DNA from: Ruminococcus sp.
Lineage (GTDB): Bacteria > Bacillota > Clostridia > Oscillospirales > Ruminococcaceae
Reading direction: 5' to 3'
Length of the DNA stretch: 64,000 bases
Assembly (NCBI GenBank): GCA_015066935.1
Contig: SVNK01000002.1
Coordinates: 1 to 64,000, forward strand
Below the pieces are notes generated by a model. That model made no database searches and was not told where the DNA came from. It was given only the letters and a program-made list of their open reading frames with translations. This document shows, one piece after another, positions 23,213-34,097 of this stretch. Each line of letters opens with the position of its first letter. Within the stretch, counting starts at the first letter, position 1. The translations under genes and the position numbers were made by a program.

Positions 23213-24014
23213 GTGTGGAAATGCAGTAAACAGCAACATTTACAATAACAACACTTGCTCCGGGAGCAGTATTGAACAGCAGAGAGATGAAAATTCCGAT
23301 TACAAAGCAGACCACGGAAACTGTTCCCGAGGCAATAACAACTCCCTTGAAGCTTTTGCAGAGTTTCATAGCTGTGAGCGTTGGAATAACGATAAGACTC
23401 GATATAAGGAGTGAACCCATCATCATCATTCCGAGTACGACGGTAATAGCTGTAAGAACAGCAAAAATCATGTTGTATATTCCGGCATTGACGCCTGTAG
23501 CTTTTGCAAAATTCTCGTCGAAAGTAACCGAAAAAATCCTGTTGTACAGAAGGATATATACTGCTATGACAGCAACTGCAAGGCATACACTGAGAATAAC
23601 ATCGCTTTTGCTCATTGCGAGGATGCTTCCGAAAAGATAGTGGCTCACGCCGTTTGTAATGCCTGCCTTTGATGAGACGATGATACCGATTGAAAGTGCG
23701 GTAGTTGAAAAGAGGGCAATAGCCGAATCACCGTTGAGTTTACTGTTTTCACTGAGTCTCAGAAGGATAAAGGCAGCAACGATTACTACAGGAAGTGCAA
23801 CTTTAAGCGGTGCGAGGTTCATTACAGCGGCAACGGACAATGCTCCGTATCCGATATGTGAAAGACCGTCTCCGATCATTGAATAACGCTTGAGAACAAG
23901 TGTTACCCCGAGAAGGGACGAGCATATTGTAACGGCGATTCCGCCAATCAGTGCGGGGAGAAGTATTGCACCGAAAAATTCGGGAGTGAACATAATTTTA
24001 AGATTCTCTGTCAT
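23175..24014 (-). CDS. znuB: Metal ABC transporter permease (ZnuB type)
   Basis: The 279-residue protein has about eight helices of the ABC-3 family: PALIGGIAVTICSSLLGVTLVLKRYSMIGDGLSHIGYGALSV is the diagnostic N-terminal region. It forms the membrane channel for zinc or manganese uptake with the ATPase and binding protein encoded directly upstream. It is the last gene of the zur-znuA-znuC-znuB operon and overlaps znuC by 4 bp. The metal is inferred from the Zur-like regulator and His-rich binding protein. Confidence 0.92.
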   Translation of the reverse strand: MTENLKIMFTPEFFGAILLPALIGGIAVTICSSLLGVTLVLKRYSMIGDGLSHIGYGALSVAAVMNLAPLKVALPVVIVAAFILLRLSENSKLNGDSAIALFSTTALSIGIIVSSKAGITNGVSHYLFGSILAMSKSDVILSVCLAVAVIAVYILLYNRIFSVTFDENFAKATGVNAGIYNMIFAVLTAITVVLGMMMMGSLLISSLIVIPTLTAMKLCKSFKGVVIASGTVSVVCFVIGIFISLLFNTAPGASVVIVNVAVYCISTLTESVLKRSGKA

Positions 24015-24724
24015 GACTGTTCTCCTATAAATTTACTTCCGAGATGAGAGCTTACATATTCTTCCGGAGTACCGTAGAAGCTGTCTCTGGCACTGCAAAG
24101 GCACAGTATACGGTTTGCACATCCTATTGACTTCACAACATCATGAGATACCATGATAACAGTCATGTTATCCTTTTTATTAAGCTCTGTAATGAGTTCG
24201 TACATTTCCGCCTGAGCGACTGGGTCGAGACCTGTTACAGGCTCATCGAGGAGCAGAAGCTTCTTTGCGGCACACATTGCTCTTGCAAGAAACATTCTCT
24301 GCTGCTGACCTCCCGAAAGCTCACGGCAGCTCTTTTTGGCTATATCAGCAATTCCGAGACGCTTCATTGCTGTATCTGCAATTTCTTTTTCAGCAGAAGT
24401 GTAGAACGGACGAAGTCCCCGTCTGCCGAGACAGCCTGAAATCACAACTTCGGAAACTGTTGCAGGAAAACCGTGCTGAAGACTTGTATGCTGCGGAAGA
24501 TAACCGATATCCCTGAATTTAAGACCGTCGCCCATTATAATTTTACCGCCGTCAAGCGGCTTGATACCGAGAAGGCATTTGATAAGTGTGCTTTTTCCCG
24601 AACCGTTTTCTCCGAGTATGCACAGAAAATCTCCCTCGCTGACGGTAAACGAGAGTGAATCAATAACATTTACACCGTCGTAGCTTGCAGTAATACTGCT
24701 GCATTCGAGTATTTTTTTCAACAT
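24011..24724 (-). CDS. znuC: Metal ABC transporter ATP-binding protein (ZnuC type)
   Basis: This 237-residue ATPase has Walker A LGENGSGKST, signature LSGGQQQR, Walker B LLLLDEPVTGLD and switch His in MVSHD. GYLPQHTSLQHGFPATVSEVV is typical of zinc/manganese importers. It overlaps znuA by 7 bp upstream and znuB by 4 bp downstream, so the subunits are translationally coupled. Confidence 0.95.
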   Translation of the reverse strand: MLKKILECSSITASYDGVNVIDSLSFTVSEGDFLCILGENGSGKSTLIKCLLGIKPLDGGKIIMGDGLKFRDIGYLPQHTSLQHGFPATVSEVVISGCLGRRGLRPFYTSAEKEIADTAMKRLGIADIAKKSCRELSGGQQQRMFLARAMCAAKKLLLLDEPVTGLDPVAQAEMYELITELNKKDNMTVIMVSHDVVKSIGCANRILCLCSARDSFYGTPEEYVSSHLGSKFIGEQS

Positions 24725-25710
24725 AAAGCCTCCTTCAGACTGGAAATATTATTCTGCATGAGTTCAACATAGGTGACTCCGTTCTTGAAATCAGACTTTG
24801 AAACATTATGGCATGAGTGAAGTGTAAGCATTTCGGCACCTGTGGCGGTGCAGAGTTTTTCCGCAAGTTTTTTTGTTGAAAACTCAAGAGTAAAAACGTA
24901 ATCCATGTCATGTTCCTTGATTTCGTCCATGAGAAACGCCATTGTATACACAGAAGGCTCGGATTCCGAGCTGCATCCGCTGAATGCGGCAAAGTATTCA
25001 ATACCATAGTCGTGGGCGAGATAACGGAAGGGGAAGCGGTCTGCGATGACGATTTCATTTCTTTCAGCGTTGTTCATGAGTTCAAGAAGCTGCGTATCGA
25101 GGTCTGTGAGCTTTTTGCAGTAATTATCATAATTGTTCATGTAAAGGGAACTGCTGTCGGGGACGGTTTCGCAGAGGGCGTCCTTCACCGATTCAAGGCA
25201 AAGAATTGCATTGGACGGCGAAGTCCAGATATGACCGTCAGCATGCTCAACCGATACGGAGTCGTTCTGTTCATCATGCTCGTGTTCATGCTCATGTTCG
25301 TGTTCATGTTCGTGGTGGTGATGGTCGTGACCATCGGGTGACGCACCTGCAACAGGTTCCTCCTCAAGAAGATTAACGTGGTCAATTAGTCTGACTATTT
25401 TAATACCGGAAGTATCAATGGAATCGAGAATCCTGTCCACCCAGACCTCGTCCTCATTTCCGATGCATATAAAGACGTCGCAATTCTGAATTGCAGCAAT
25501 ATCCATGGGAGCCGGTTCATATGAGTGAGCATCCGCACCTGAACTGAGCAGCATTTTTATATCTGCTGAGTCTCCTGCAACAGCACGTGCAAAATCATAC
25601 GGCGGAAAGCATGTTGTAACGATTGAGAGTTTGTCGTTTTGCTTTTTTTCACAGCTGAAACAGCTTGCTGAAAGCAGCAGGGAAGCAATACAGATAATCA
25701 GTTTTTTCAT
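24718..25710 (-). CDS. znuA: Zinc-binding lipoprotein of metal ABC transporter (ZnuA type)
   Basis: The 330-residue protein has a lipobox (SASCFSC, Cys17 or Cys20) and the cluster A-I fold. His62 lies in GADAHSYEP, a His-Glu-rich loop spans about residues 127-146, and DGHIWTSP follows. The alternating His-Glu loop is typical of zinc-specific binding proteins. Start at 25710 (MKKLIICIASLLL) follows TTGGAGG and overlaps the zur stop as ATGA. It captures metal outside the membrane and passes it to ZnuB. Confidence 0.93.
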   Translation of the reverse strand: MKKLIICIASLLLSASCFSCEKKQNDKLSIVTTCFPPYDFARAVAGDSADIKMLLSSGADAHSYEPAPMDIAAIQNCDVFICIGNEDEVWVDRILDSIDTSGIKIVRLIDHVNLLEEEPVAGASPDGHDHHHHEHEHEHEHEHEHDEQNDSVSVEHADGHIWTSPSNAILCLESVKDALCETVPDSSSLYMNNYDNYCKKLTDLDTQLLELMNNAERNEIVIADRFPFRYLAHDYGIEYFAAFSGCSSESEPSVYTMAFLMDEIKEHDMDYVFTLEFSTKKLAEKLCTATGAEMLTLHSCHNVSKSDFKNGVTYVELMQNNISSLKEALC

Positions 25711-26129
25711 TTTTCCTCCAATCTGCCGCAGTCGGAGCATACTCCGTAGAATACGGTTTTTGACGGGTCAACAGTAAATCCGTGATGCTCTTCGATATGT
25801 TGGTCGAGCTCTGCAAGAACGGCGCAGTCAGTATGAATCAGTCTTTCGCATCGAAGGCACTTGAGATGAAAATGAGTTTTACATCCTTCAGAGGCGTTGA
25901 TGTACTGATAGCACGCACCTGTTTTGCCGTCGATGACATATTTGCGTACCTCGCCCTGTTCAACAAGACGGTCAAGCTGACGGTAAATGGTAGCTGTACC
26001 GAGAGGAGTACCTTCCTCGGCAAGAAAGGCACTGATCTGCTGGACATTTGTATGCTTGTCCATATTGTTTATAAGAAAGCTCAGAAGCTTTTCTTTTTGT
26101 TTTGTGTTGTAGCCTGACTCACGTTTCAT
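25707..26129 (-). CDS. zur: Fur-family metal regulator, probably Zur
   Basis: The 140-residue protein has a winged helix (TATIYRQLDRLVEQGEV) and two structural-zinc CxxC pairs (Cys91/94 and Cys131/134), plus the metal-sensing THFH near 85-88. Start at 26129 (MKRESGY) is set by GGAGGAG; a longer frame from 26174 would run through the operator. It heads the znuA-znuC-znuB operon and has a Fur-type palindrome over its transcription start, so it probably represses its own operon when zinc is plentiful. Fur or PerR identity cannot be fully excluded from sequence. Confidence 0.88.
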   Translation of the reverse strand: MKRESGYNTKQKEKLLSFLINNMDKHTNVQQISAFLAEEGTPLGTATIYRQLDRLVEQGEVRKYVIDGKTGACYQYINASEGCKTHFHLKCLRCERLIHTDCAVLAELDQHIEEHHGFTVDPSKTVFYGVCSDCGRLEEK

Positions 26130-26142
26130 AGCTCCTCCAAAA

Positions 26143-26157
26143 TGAAAATGATTTTCA
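26143..26157. promoter_or_regulatory. Fur/Zur-type 7-1-7 operator
   Basis: TGAAAAT-G-ATTTTCA is a perfect 7-1-7 inverted repeat lying between the -10 box and the ribosome site of zur. Its form matches Fur, Zur and PerR boxes of Firmicutes. It would block the start of the zur-znu transcript. Confidence 0.8.
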
Positions 26158-26164
26158 ATTTCAT

Positions 26165-26193
26165 ATTTTATCACTTTTAAAGTAATTTGTCAA
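26165..26193 (-). promoter_or_regulatory. Promoter of the zur-znuACB operon
   Basis: Minus strand: -35 TTGACA (26188-26193), 17-bp spacer, -10 TAAAAT (26165-26170), with the operator just downstream. Confidence 0.85.
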
Positions 26194-26202
26194 GACCTGA
26201 AC

Positions 26203-26234
26203 AGAAAACCGCCCATACATTGTGTACGGGCGGT
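26203..26234 (-). terminator. Terminator of the GH26-GH9-lipoprotein operon
   Basis: Minus strand: ACCGCCCGTACA / TGTATGGGCGGT stem (26223-26234 with 26208-26219) followed by TTTTC. It ends just upstream of the zur promoter. Confidence 0.85.
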
Positions 26235-26241
26235 TGTGTAG

Positions 26242-26868
26242 TTATTCAGTTGGAGTTTCGGGGAAGTTTTGTTCAAGACCTTCGGCACTGAACGTAACAG
26301 CTTTCCAGCCGTCTCCCTCAAGCTTCACCATACATTCCGTATCGGTGTCTTCTCTTTCGTTGTAGTCGATGATATTGCATTTTACTTCGAAGCCTTCTGT
26401 GATGACGAGGTCATCGGGTCTGAGGTCGGGCAGAATATCCTTTGAAAGATTAACCAGATAACGCTTAGCGGCAGCTATCTGAGATTCTGTCAATGGAGTT
26501 ACCGAAGTGAATTCGGTAATTTTCGGAGTTGCTTTCATCATTGCAATAAACTCGCTCTGATTTGAATTGTAAGTTGATACGAGCGAAGCGTATTCGCCTG
26601 TAGACTTCATTTTTTCAATAGCAGCATCGGGATACATATATTTGAAGAAGGAGTCGCCGCAATTCGGAGCGTATATACTGTTGAAGAGTTCACGGAATGC
26701 GTCTTCGCATTTTTCGTCATCCTGATGTTCGAGATTCTGCGTAGGAATTGTGATTACGGCAGGTGAACTGTCAGTGATAATCGGTTTACTCTCTTTGTTG
26801 TCAGCACAGCCTGCGAACACGAGTGATACTGCAAGACAGGCTGCAATGACGGGGGAAAATCTTTTCAT
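26242..26868 (-). CDS. Lipoprotein of unknown function downstream of the cellulase
   Basis: The 208-residue protein has a clear lipoprotein signal (MKRFSPVIAACLAVSLVFAGC, acylated Cys21). Its mature part is mostly helical and ends with a beta region, TECMVKLEGDGWKAVTFSAEG. It starts 11 bp after the GH9 stop codon and so probably belongs to that operon. The closing motif resembles the end of the zinc-ribbon membrane protein at 22117-22857. I do not recognise a catalytic motif. Role unknown. Confidence 0.75.
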   Translation of the reverse strand: MKRFSPVIAACLAVSLVFAGCADNKESKPIITDSSPAVITIPTQNLEHQDDEKCEDAFRELFNSIYAPNCGDSFFKYMYPDAAIEKMKSTGEYASLVSTYNSNQSEFIAMMKATPKITEFTSVTPLTESQIAAAKRYLVNLSKDILPDLRPDDLVITEGFEVKCNIIDYNEREDTDTECMVKLEGDGWKAVTFSAEGLEQNFPETPTE

Positions 26869-26879
26869 TAAAAACACCT

Positions 26880-29414
26880 TTATTCGGGAAGTACTGTAAT
26901 TAATCCGAGGAGATACATCTGGATTGCAAGAGCGTCCTTATTTGTAACGCCGTCACCGTCACCTGAGACGTCAGCGTTTACTGCACCCTGGTCTGTGATT
27001 GTGTATTTTGAAGGATTAGCCTTGTACTGCATAATAAGAACAGCGTCAGCGAGGTTTACAACTTCGTCGCAGTTGGAGTCGCCGTAGTTTGCAGCTATGG
27101 CAGAGGATGTTGCACCGCCGGAAGAAGTTGCAGGAGTTGAAGTTGTTGTATCTTCTGAAGGAGCCTGTGTGGGGATTTCAGGAACTGAACCGTCGGGTTC
27201 GATACCGCCGACAAGCTTATCGCCTGAATATACACAGATATTATCGGTTCTTACTTCGTTGCCTGTACCGAAGAAAGCGTCGTCCACCTCATAAATCTTG
27301 AGGTCCTTGTATCCGGGGTCGTTTGTGGGATCCCATTTGTCGCCGTAGTACATACCAACTGTGAACTGATACTTCTTACCTGAATTAGCGATTGTGTAGC
27401 CGTCCCATTTTACTTCAATGTAATAGGTATTATCCTTCTTGTCGTATTTATAAGGACCGCTGATTACACCGTCAGCAGGAGCAGCTTCAACAGCAGCCTG
27501 GTCGTAAAGCTCGGATGGCTTAACACTGTTGACATTGGAGATTTCGGAGCTGTCAAAGTAATAACGTACTGAAATGTCCTTAGCAGCCTTTGTTGAGTCT
27601 GTTCTTACCATGAGGGAAACCTTGGTAACACCGCATCCATCGGCATTGAGGTCGTCGATACCGCAAGCGTCAACCCAGTAGTTGTTTCCGCCGCCTTCAG
27701 CTGCACTGTATGAGGGCTTGGGCGGGAAGTCCTTTGTAGGCTGCATATCGGGAGTGCCGTAATATGCGTAGAGACCTGCACATGCACCTACGAAAGCAGC
27801 GTTATAGTCGATTGTAACCTCGTTGTCGATCCAGTCGGAAGTCATATCGTTATGCTCGTCGGCAGAGCCGGGACCACCTGCAAGAGCACCGAAGAGAACG
27901 TATCTGTGCTCATCGGGATCTTCACACTTTGTAAGACCGGAAGCAGCTCTGTGGTGGGGGTATTTTGCAGAATTTTCGTTATAGCCTACGATAAAGCTTC
28001 TGCTTCCGTGTGTGGGACCGCCTGTTTTTTCGGATTCCTCGAAAGTGATGTCGTTATCACCCATGAGGTATTCCATCTGACGCTTTGCCCACTCGGAGAA
28101 TTCACCGGGCTTACCGTTATTTGTGTACTTATCGTAAACAAGACCGATAAGCTGCATAGCAGTGTTGTATCGAGCTGAACCCCACATATTGAGGAATGCG
28201 TAACCCTGAGGAGTTTCGAGTCCCTGCCATGTCGGGAGACACTTCTGAACCTGTTCCCAGATATTTTCGAAAACGTACTGATTCTTGCCTTGAGCAGTTC
28301 TCAGCATATTGATGAGGTCAACATCGGGGTACTCCTGATTGATGCGTGCCCATACGCAGGCAGCACCGCTCCATACATCGTTCCAGCAGAAGCACCAGCC
28401 GCTGGGAGCGTAGTAATCATAGAAGGGAGCACCTGCTTCGAGGTAGGATACATCTTCTGTACAAAGGAAGAGCCAGCCTGCTGCCCAGCAGAAATCGTCG
28501 ACCCACTTTTCCGAACGGTAGTAACCCTTAGGACCGTCAGCGTTATCACTGAGAACAGCAATAAGATCGTCATCCAGTGACTTTATTCCTGCTTTATCGA
28601 GAGCGTCTGTGCTGAACTTCCAGAGAGCCTTAGCGTAATCAAGACACTTTTCAGCGTACTCAGCGTCTGTATCCTTGAAGTTGAGGTAGTTGAGTGCGAG
28701 AGAAGCCGCAGCGGAAGTTGTGTAGTCGATCTGTGGTTTTTCTTCAGTAAGGAAGAATGCAGGTCTGGGCATCTCGTCTACTTCGGGAGAATTCCAGAAG
28801 CTGTGGTCGTTATCACCGTCACCGACCTGATAGCAGTGAGCAATAACCTTACCGCTGTCGTCGAGGAAAGTACACTTCATGAGGTAATCGTTGAAGCAGC
28901 GGAGAATTGTTTCGATGTGGTCGTCCTGACCTGTTTTTACGTAAGAATCACGGAATTCGTAGTAACCCCAGCCGAGAGCTGCGGCAGAGTAGTTTTCAGG
29001 CATACCGAACTCAACGTGGTCACCTGCGTCGTGGAAACCACCGGCAACGTCAACGCAGCCGTCACCGTCGGGGTCGAGGATGTCCTTATACTTGTCGATG
29101 AAGGACTGAGAAAGGTTAGTACCCTTGAAATCGGTGATACCTGCGATGAGTTCACATGTAGCGTCGTAGGTATGGCAGTCGCCTCTCCATGTGTAGCGGT
29201 TATTCTCGTCAACTTCCGTACCGCACATATTTGCATCATAGAAATATATGGAGTACTGAAGAGCACGTGCGAAGTCAATGTCGAGCCCTGAATCGTTGGC
29301 AAGAGCATCTTTAAGCTCCTCTGCGGCATTGACAGTCGGCATAACCGAAAGTGTCTGAGTGAGAGCCGTTACAGCACAGAGAGCCGCAGCGGCAAAGCGT
29401 TTGCGAAATTTCAT
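26880..29414 (-). CDS. GH9 cellulase with CBM3-like module and dockerin
   Basis: The 844-residue secreted enzyme begins with a signal peptide (cleavage near VNA-AE, about 31). Its GH9 catalytic domain spans about 45-555, with the Asp pair in GFHDAGDHV (Asp129, Asp132), the HRAASG motif near 488, and acid Glu532 in DWIDNEVTIDYN. A CBM3c-like beta module (about 570-720: VRYYFDSSEIS...YYIEVKWDG) is normal for processive GH9 enzymes. A Thr/Ser/Pro linker and a type I dockerin (GDSNCDEVVNLADAVLIMQ and VNADVSGDGDGVTNKDALAI) complete it. The start at 29414 follows GGGAGG; the upstream in-frame extension has no family likeness. It cleaves cellulose outside the cell as part of a cellulosome. Confidence 0.96.
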   Translation of the reverse strand: MKFRKRFAAAALCAVTALTQTLSVMPTVNAAEELKDALANDSGLDIDFARALQYSIYFYDANMCGTEVDENNRYTWRGDCHTYDATCELIAGITDFKGTNLSQSFIDKYKDILDPDGDGCVDVAGGFHDAGDHVEFGMPENYSAAALGWGYYEFRDSYVKTGQDDHIETILRCFNDYLMKCTFLDDSGKVIAHCYQVGDGDNDHSFWNSPEVDEMPRPAFFLTEEKPQIDYTTSAAASLALNYLNFKDTDAEYAEKCLDYAKALWKFSTDALDKAGIKSLDDDLIAVLSDNADGPKGYYRSEKWVDDFCWAAGWLFLCTEDVSYLEAGAPFYDYYAPSGWCFCWNDVWSGAACVWARINQEYPDVDLINMLRTAQGKNQYVFENIWEQVQKCLPTWQGLETPQGYAFLNMWGSARYNTAMQLIGLVYDKYTNNGKPGEFSEWAKRQMEYLMGDNDITFEESEKTGGPTHGSRSFIVGYNENSAKYPHHRAASGLTKCEDPDEHRYVLFGALAGGPGSADEHNDMTSDWIDNEVTIDYNAAFVGACAGLYAYYGTPDMQPTKDFPPKPSYSAAEGGGNNYWVDACGIDDLNADGCGVTKVSLMVRTDSTKAAKDISVRYYFDSSEISNVNSVKPSELYDQAAVEAAPADGVISGPYKYDKKDNTYYIEVKWDGYTIANSGKKYQFTVGMYYGDKWDPTNDPGYKDLKIYEVDDAFFGTGNEVRTDNICVYSGDKLVGGIEPDGSVPEIPTQAPSEDTTTSTPATSSGGATSSAIAANYGDSNCDEVVNLADAVLIMQYKANPSKYTITDQGAVNADVSGDGDGVTNKDALAIQMYLLGLITVLPE

Positions 29415-29559
29415 TTTTTTCCTCCCATAGATTATTTTTGCATTTGGCAGAATCCGGAAAAGCGGCATTTCCACATGAAAGACATATGGAATACTGCACT
29501 GACCGCATATCGGAATCTGAATATATTCAACCGCAGAAACACGGTTAATAAAGCTTTTG

Positions 29560-31416
29560 TCAGAGTTTATCGACAAGTCCGAGCAGGTATTTCTGAATCA
29601 TAAGAGCGTCCTTATTTGTGACGCCGTCACCCTTATCGGCAACATCTGAGTTGATTTCACCCTGTTCGGAAAGCGTATATTTAGTGGGGTTAGCCTTGCA
29701 CTGCATAATGAAGATTGCGTCGGCGAGATTGATGGTTCCGTCGCAGTTTGAGTCGCCTGCAAGAGACACGCCTGTCTGCGATGAAGGCTGTGAGGTGTTT
29801 TCGGAAGTGTCAGGCTGAGTAGTCTGAGGTTCATCGCTGATGGGGTAACTTTTGAGGTCGGGAAGCTCATCGAGCGTAATGCAGTAATCGCTTGTATAGA
29901 TTTCCTTGAGATTATCGGCGGGGTTATTCTGCTCACTTGTGAGATAGTTTTTATACCATGGGCAGAAATAGAGCCATGCCGCTTTATCGTTCACGAGATT
30001 TTCCAGTGAAGGTATTGTATCATTTTCGGTCATAGCGACCATTTTCTTTGTACCTGTACTCTGAACAAGACTGTAGAAAGTGGAAGCAATGGAGCTGAGG
30101 TTGGGCAGACCGTCAACAGCGTTATATTTATCATAGCCTATCATGTCAACGACATCGTCGCCGGGATACCATGCAGCAGACGTTTCATAAGGATAAGCTG
30201 TCCATACCCAGATAAGATTATCAAGACCGTACTCATTGGTGAGCTTGTCATATAGCAGACGGTAGAGCTTCACGCATGACTCGGCGCCTTCTGCTCCCCA
30301 CCAGAACCATGCACCTTCCGCTTCATGGAGAGGTCTCCAGAGAACGGGGACGTCGGCTTCTTTGAGTTTGGTGAGCTGCTTGGCGATTTCGTCGATGTCA
30401 GCGAGGATCTGTTCGTGCTCCCATGTACCTTCGGTCACGGCGTTAGTAACGCTGAATGTGGTGAAAGGAGTATTTCCTGTTGACTCAACATAGAATGCGA
30501 AGTCGGATTTTGTCTCGTCTGTAGGAACATTCCAGTGCCATGTAAGGGTAGCGATACCCTTGTATTCGTTTACCCACTGGATAGCACGTTCAGGAGCGTG
30601 ATCCTCCCAGTTGGAATTTGAACGATAGGCGAGAAGGTCGATTCCTCGTATGGCAGGCATTTCGCCTGTAAGCTCCCTGATATATTCGAATTCCTCTTCG
30701 TTGTCCTTTATGAAGTTTGTGGGGTCATTCCAGAGGTTGTAGTTATGTTCTCCGCAGTATTCCTGCTGACCCGAAATGATATGATTTCCGTACTGGTCGC
30801 AGAGGTAATTGTAGAGACGCTTTGCGGATTCTGAAGCATTTGGATTTGAAAGAGTTCTTGTCGGTGAAAGGTTAGAGAGACTGTCGTCCGCAGGTTTAAG
30901 CGTAAGATAATCGAAGAAAGTGTATCCCCAGTAGGCTTTCAGTTCTATGGTGTTTTTTCCTTTTCTGAGGTTTACAACACCACCCGAAGTCTCTTTGAAT
31001 TCGAGGTTGTGACGGAAGCTGACTTCACCCTGATTTACGCCGTTGATATTGAGGTACTGAACCTTCTTGTTTGTGTCATACGGTTCGCAGTAGCAGATAT
31101 TCAGCTCATAGAGACCTGCCTCGGGAACGTCAACCTCAACGCTGACTGTGGTGCCTTTCTGGTCGAGGTATGAAAAGCCTGTACCGGAAAAACCTGTGAG
31201 GTCCATTTCCTCGCCGGAACCATCCTCCTGAGTGTTGCCTTTCCAGCCTTCGGTGTGGATTTTTCCACCGCTTGTTGCACCGTCTTCGAATTCGTAGACA
31301 AGCACGTCGGAAGATTCGACGGCAGCATACGCTTCAGGCGGAGCGAGTGAGGTACAGCCTGCAAGAACGGCTGCACCAAGAGACATACACAATGTACGTC
31401 TGATAATCTTTTTCAT
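29560..31416 (-). CDS. GH26 beta-mannanase with CBM35 and dockerin
   Basis: The 618-residue secreted enzyme has an N-terminal CBM35 (about 38-175, EFEDGATSGG... TFFDYLTLKPA). The GH26 domain (about 195-520) has acid/base Glu365 in RPLHEAEG and nucleophile Glu464 in AMTEND. A Gln/Thr/Ser linker leads to a type I dockerin (GDSNCDGTINLADAIFIMQ, NSDVADKGDGVTNKDALMI). It should cut mannan in the cellulosome. The signal region holds both a lipobox-like LAGC (Cys21) and a signal peptidase I site AYA-A (about 31), so its release route is ambiguous. First gene of the operon; start set by GGGGG at 31416. Confidence 0.95.
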   Translation of the reverse strand: MKKIIRRTLCMSLGAAVLAGCTSLAPPEAYAAVESSDVLVYEFEDGATSGGKIHTEGWKGNTQEDGSGEEMDLTGFSGTGFSYLDQKGTTVSVEVDVPEAGLYELNICYCEPYDTNKKVQYLNINGVNQGEVSFRHNLEFKETSGGVVNLRKGKNTIELKAYWGYTFFDYLTLKPADDSLSNLSPTRTLSNPNASESAKRLYNYLCDQYGNHIISGQQEYCGEHNYNLWNDPTNFIKDNEEEFEYIRELTGEMPAIRGIDLLAYRSNSNWEDHAPERAIQWVNEYKGIATLTWHWNVPTDETKSDFAFYVESTGNTPFTTFSVTNAVTEGTWEHEQILADIDEIAKQLTKLKEADVPVLWRPLHEAEGAWFWWGAEGAESCVKLYRLLYDKLTNEYGLDNLIWVWTAYPYETSAAWYPGDDVVDMIGYDKYNAVDGLPNLSSIASTFYSLVQSTGTKKMVAMTENDTIPSLENLVNDKAAWLYFCPWYKNYLTSEQNNPADNLKEIYTSDYCITLDELPDLKSYPISDEPQTTQPDTSENTSQPSSQTGVSLAGDSNCDGTINLADAIFIMQCKANPTKYTLSEQGEINSDVADKGDGVTNKDALMIQKYLLGLVDKL

Positions 31417-31465
31417 ATTTTATACCCCCTGAATGCGGAAAAACCGCATATAACTATACGAATTT

Positions 31466-31494
31466 ATCATATCACAAATCTGATGAAAAATCAA
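31466..31494 (-). promoter_or_regulatory. Promoter of the GH26-GH9 operon
   Basis: Minus strand: -35 TTGATT (31489-31494), 17-bp spacer, -10 TATGAT (31466-31471), divergent from ligA. Confidence 0.7.
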
Positions 31495-31582
31495 TAGCAA
31501 TCGGCAATATTTGCACATTTTTATACAATTTGGCAATTTTTGAACAGATAAATATAATTCGGTAATTTATCTTCAAAAAAAC

Positions 31583-33636
<2,054 letters not shown>

Positions 33637-33638
33637 CT

Positions 33639-33989
33639 ATGGAATTTATCTGTTATCCAAAGTGTACAACGTGCAAAAAGGCTGAAAAGTGGCTGAATGA
33701 CAGGGGAGTGCCCTACGAGCTTCGTGACATAAAGGAGAAAAATCCGTCATTTGAGGAGCTTTCCGACTGGTACAAGAAGTCAGGACTTCCGCTTAAGAAG
33801 TTTTTCAATACAAGCGGACTGCTCTACAAGTCAATGGGACTCAAGGATAAGCTCGCATCCATGACAGAGGACGAGCAGCTTAGTCTTCTTGCGACGGACG
33901 GAATGCTCGTAAAGAGACCCATTCTTGTGAACGGCGAGAACGTTCTTGTGGGGTTCAAGGAAAGTGAATGGGAGGAAACGGTGAAATAA
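33639..33989 (+). CDS. ArsC/Spx-family thioredoxin-fold protein
   Basis: The 116-residue protein has the N-terminal CTTC redox pair (CxxC at residues 9-12, YPKCTTCKKAEKWL) and the ArsC-family C-terminal VKRPILVNGENVLVGF. This fits the Spx/MgsR/YusI group rather than a proven arsenate reductase. It may act as a thiol reductase or an RNA-polymerase-binding stress regulator. It is co-transcribed with ligA and its ribosome site AGGAGGG lies within the ligA end. No arsenic genes are nearby. Confidence 0.88.
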   Translation: MEFICYPKCTTCKKAEKWLNDRGVPYELRDIKEKNPSFEELSDWYKKSGLPLKKFFNTSGLLYKSMGLKDKLASMTEDEQLSLLATDGMLVKRPILVNGENVLVGFKESEWEETVK

Positions 33990-34007
33990 GTTTCCTTGAG
34001 TTACCTC

Positions 34008-34036
34008 TTGAAAAATAGGCTGAAATGTAATATAAT
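34008..34036 (+). promoter_or_regulatory. Promoter of the DUF1292 gene
   Basis: -35 TTGAAA (34008-34013), 17-bp spacer, -10 TATAAT (34031-34036). Confidence 0.7.
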
Positions 34037-34097
34037 CAATACAGACGATATCACAGAGATACGTACAAAAATGGCATAAGCCGGAATGGAGCACTTT

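Noticed and set aside
25240-25330. Short tandem repeat near 25.3 kb as a microsatellite
   Set aside because: It is the coding sequence of the His-Glu metal loop of the zinc-binding protein.
28803-29291. 162-codon plus-strand ORF opposite the GH9 gene
   Set aside because: Shadow of a strongly biased codon set in the cellulase; no ribosome site and no protein-like composition.
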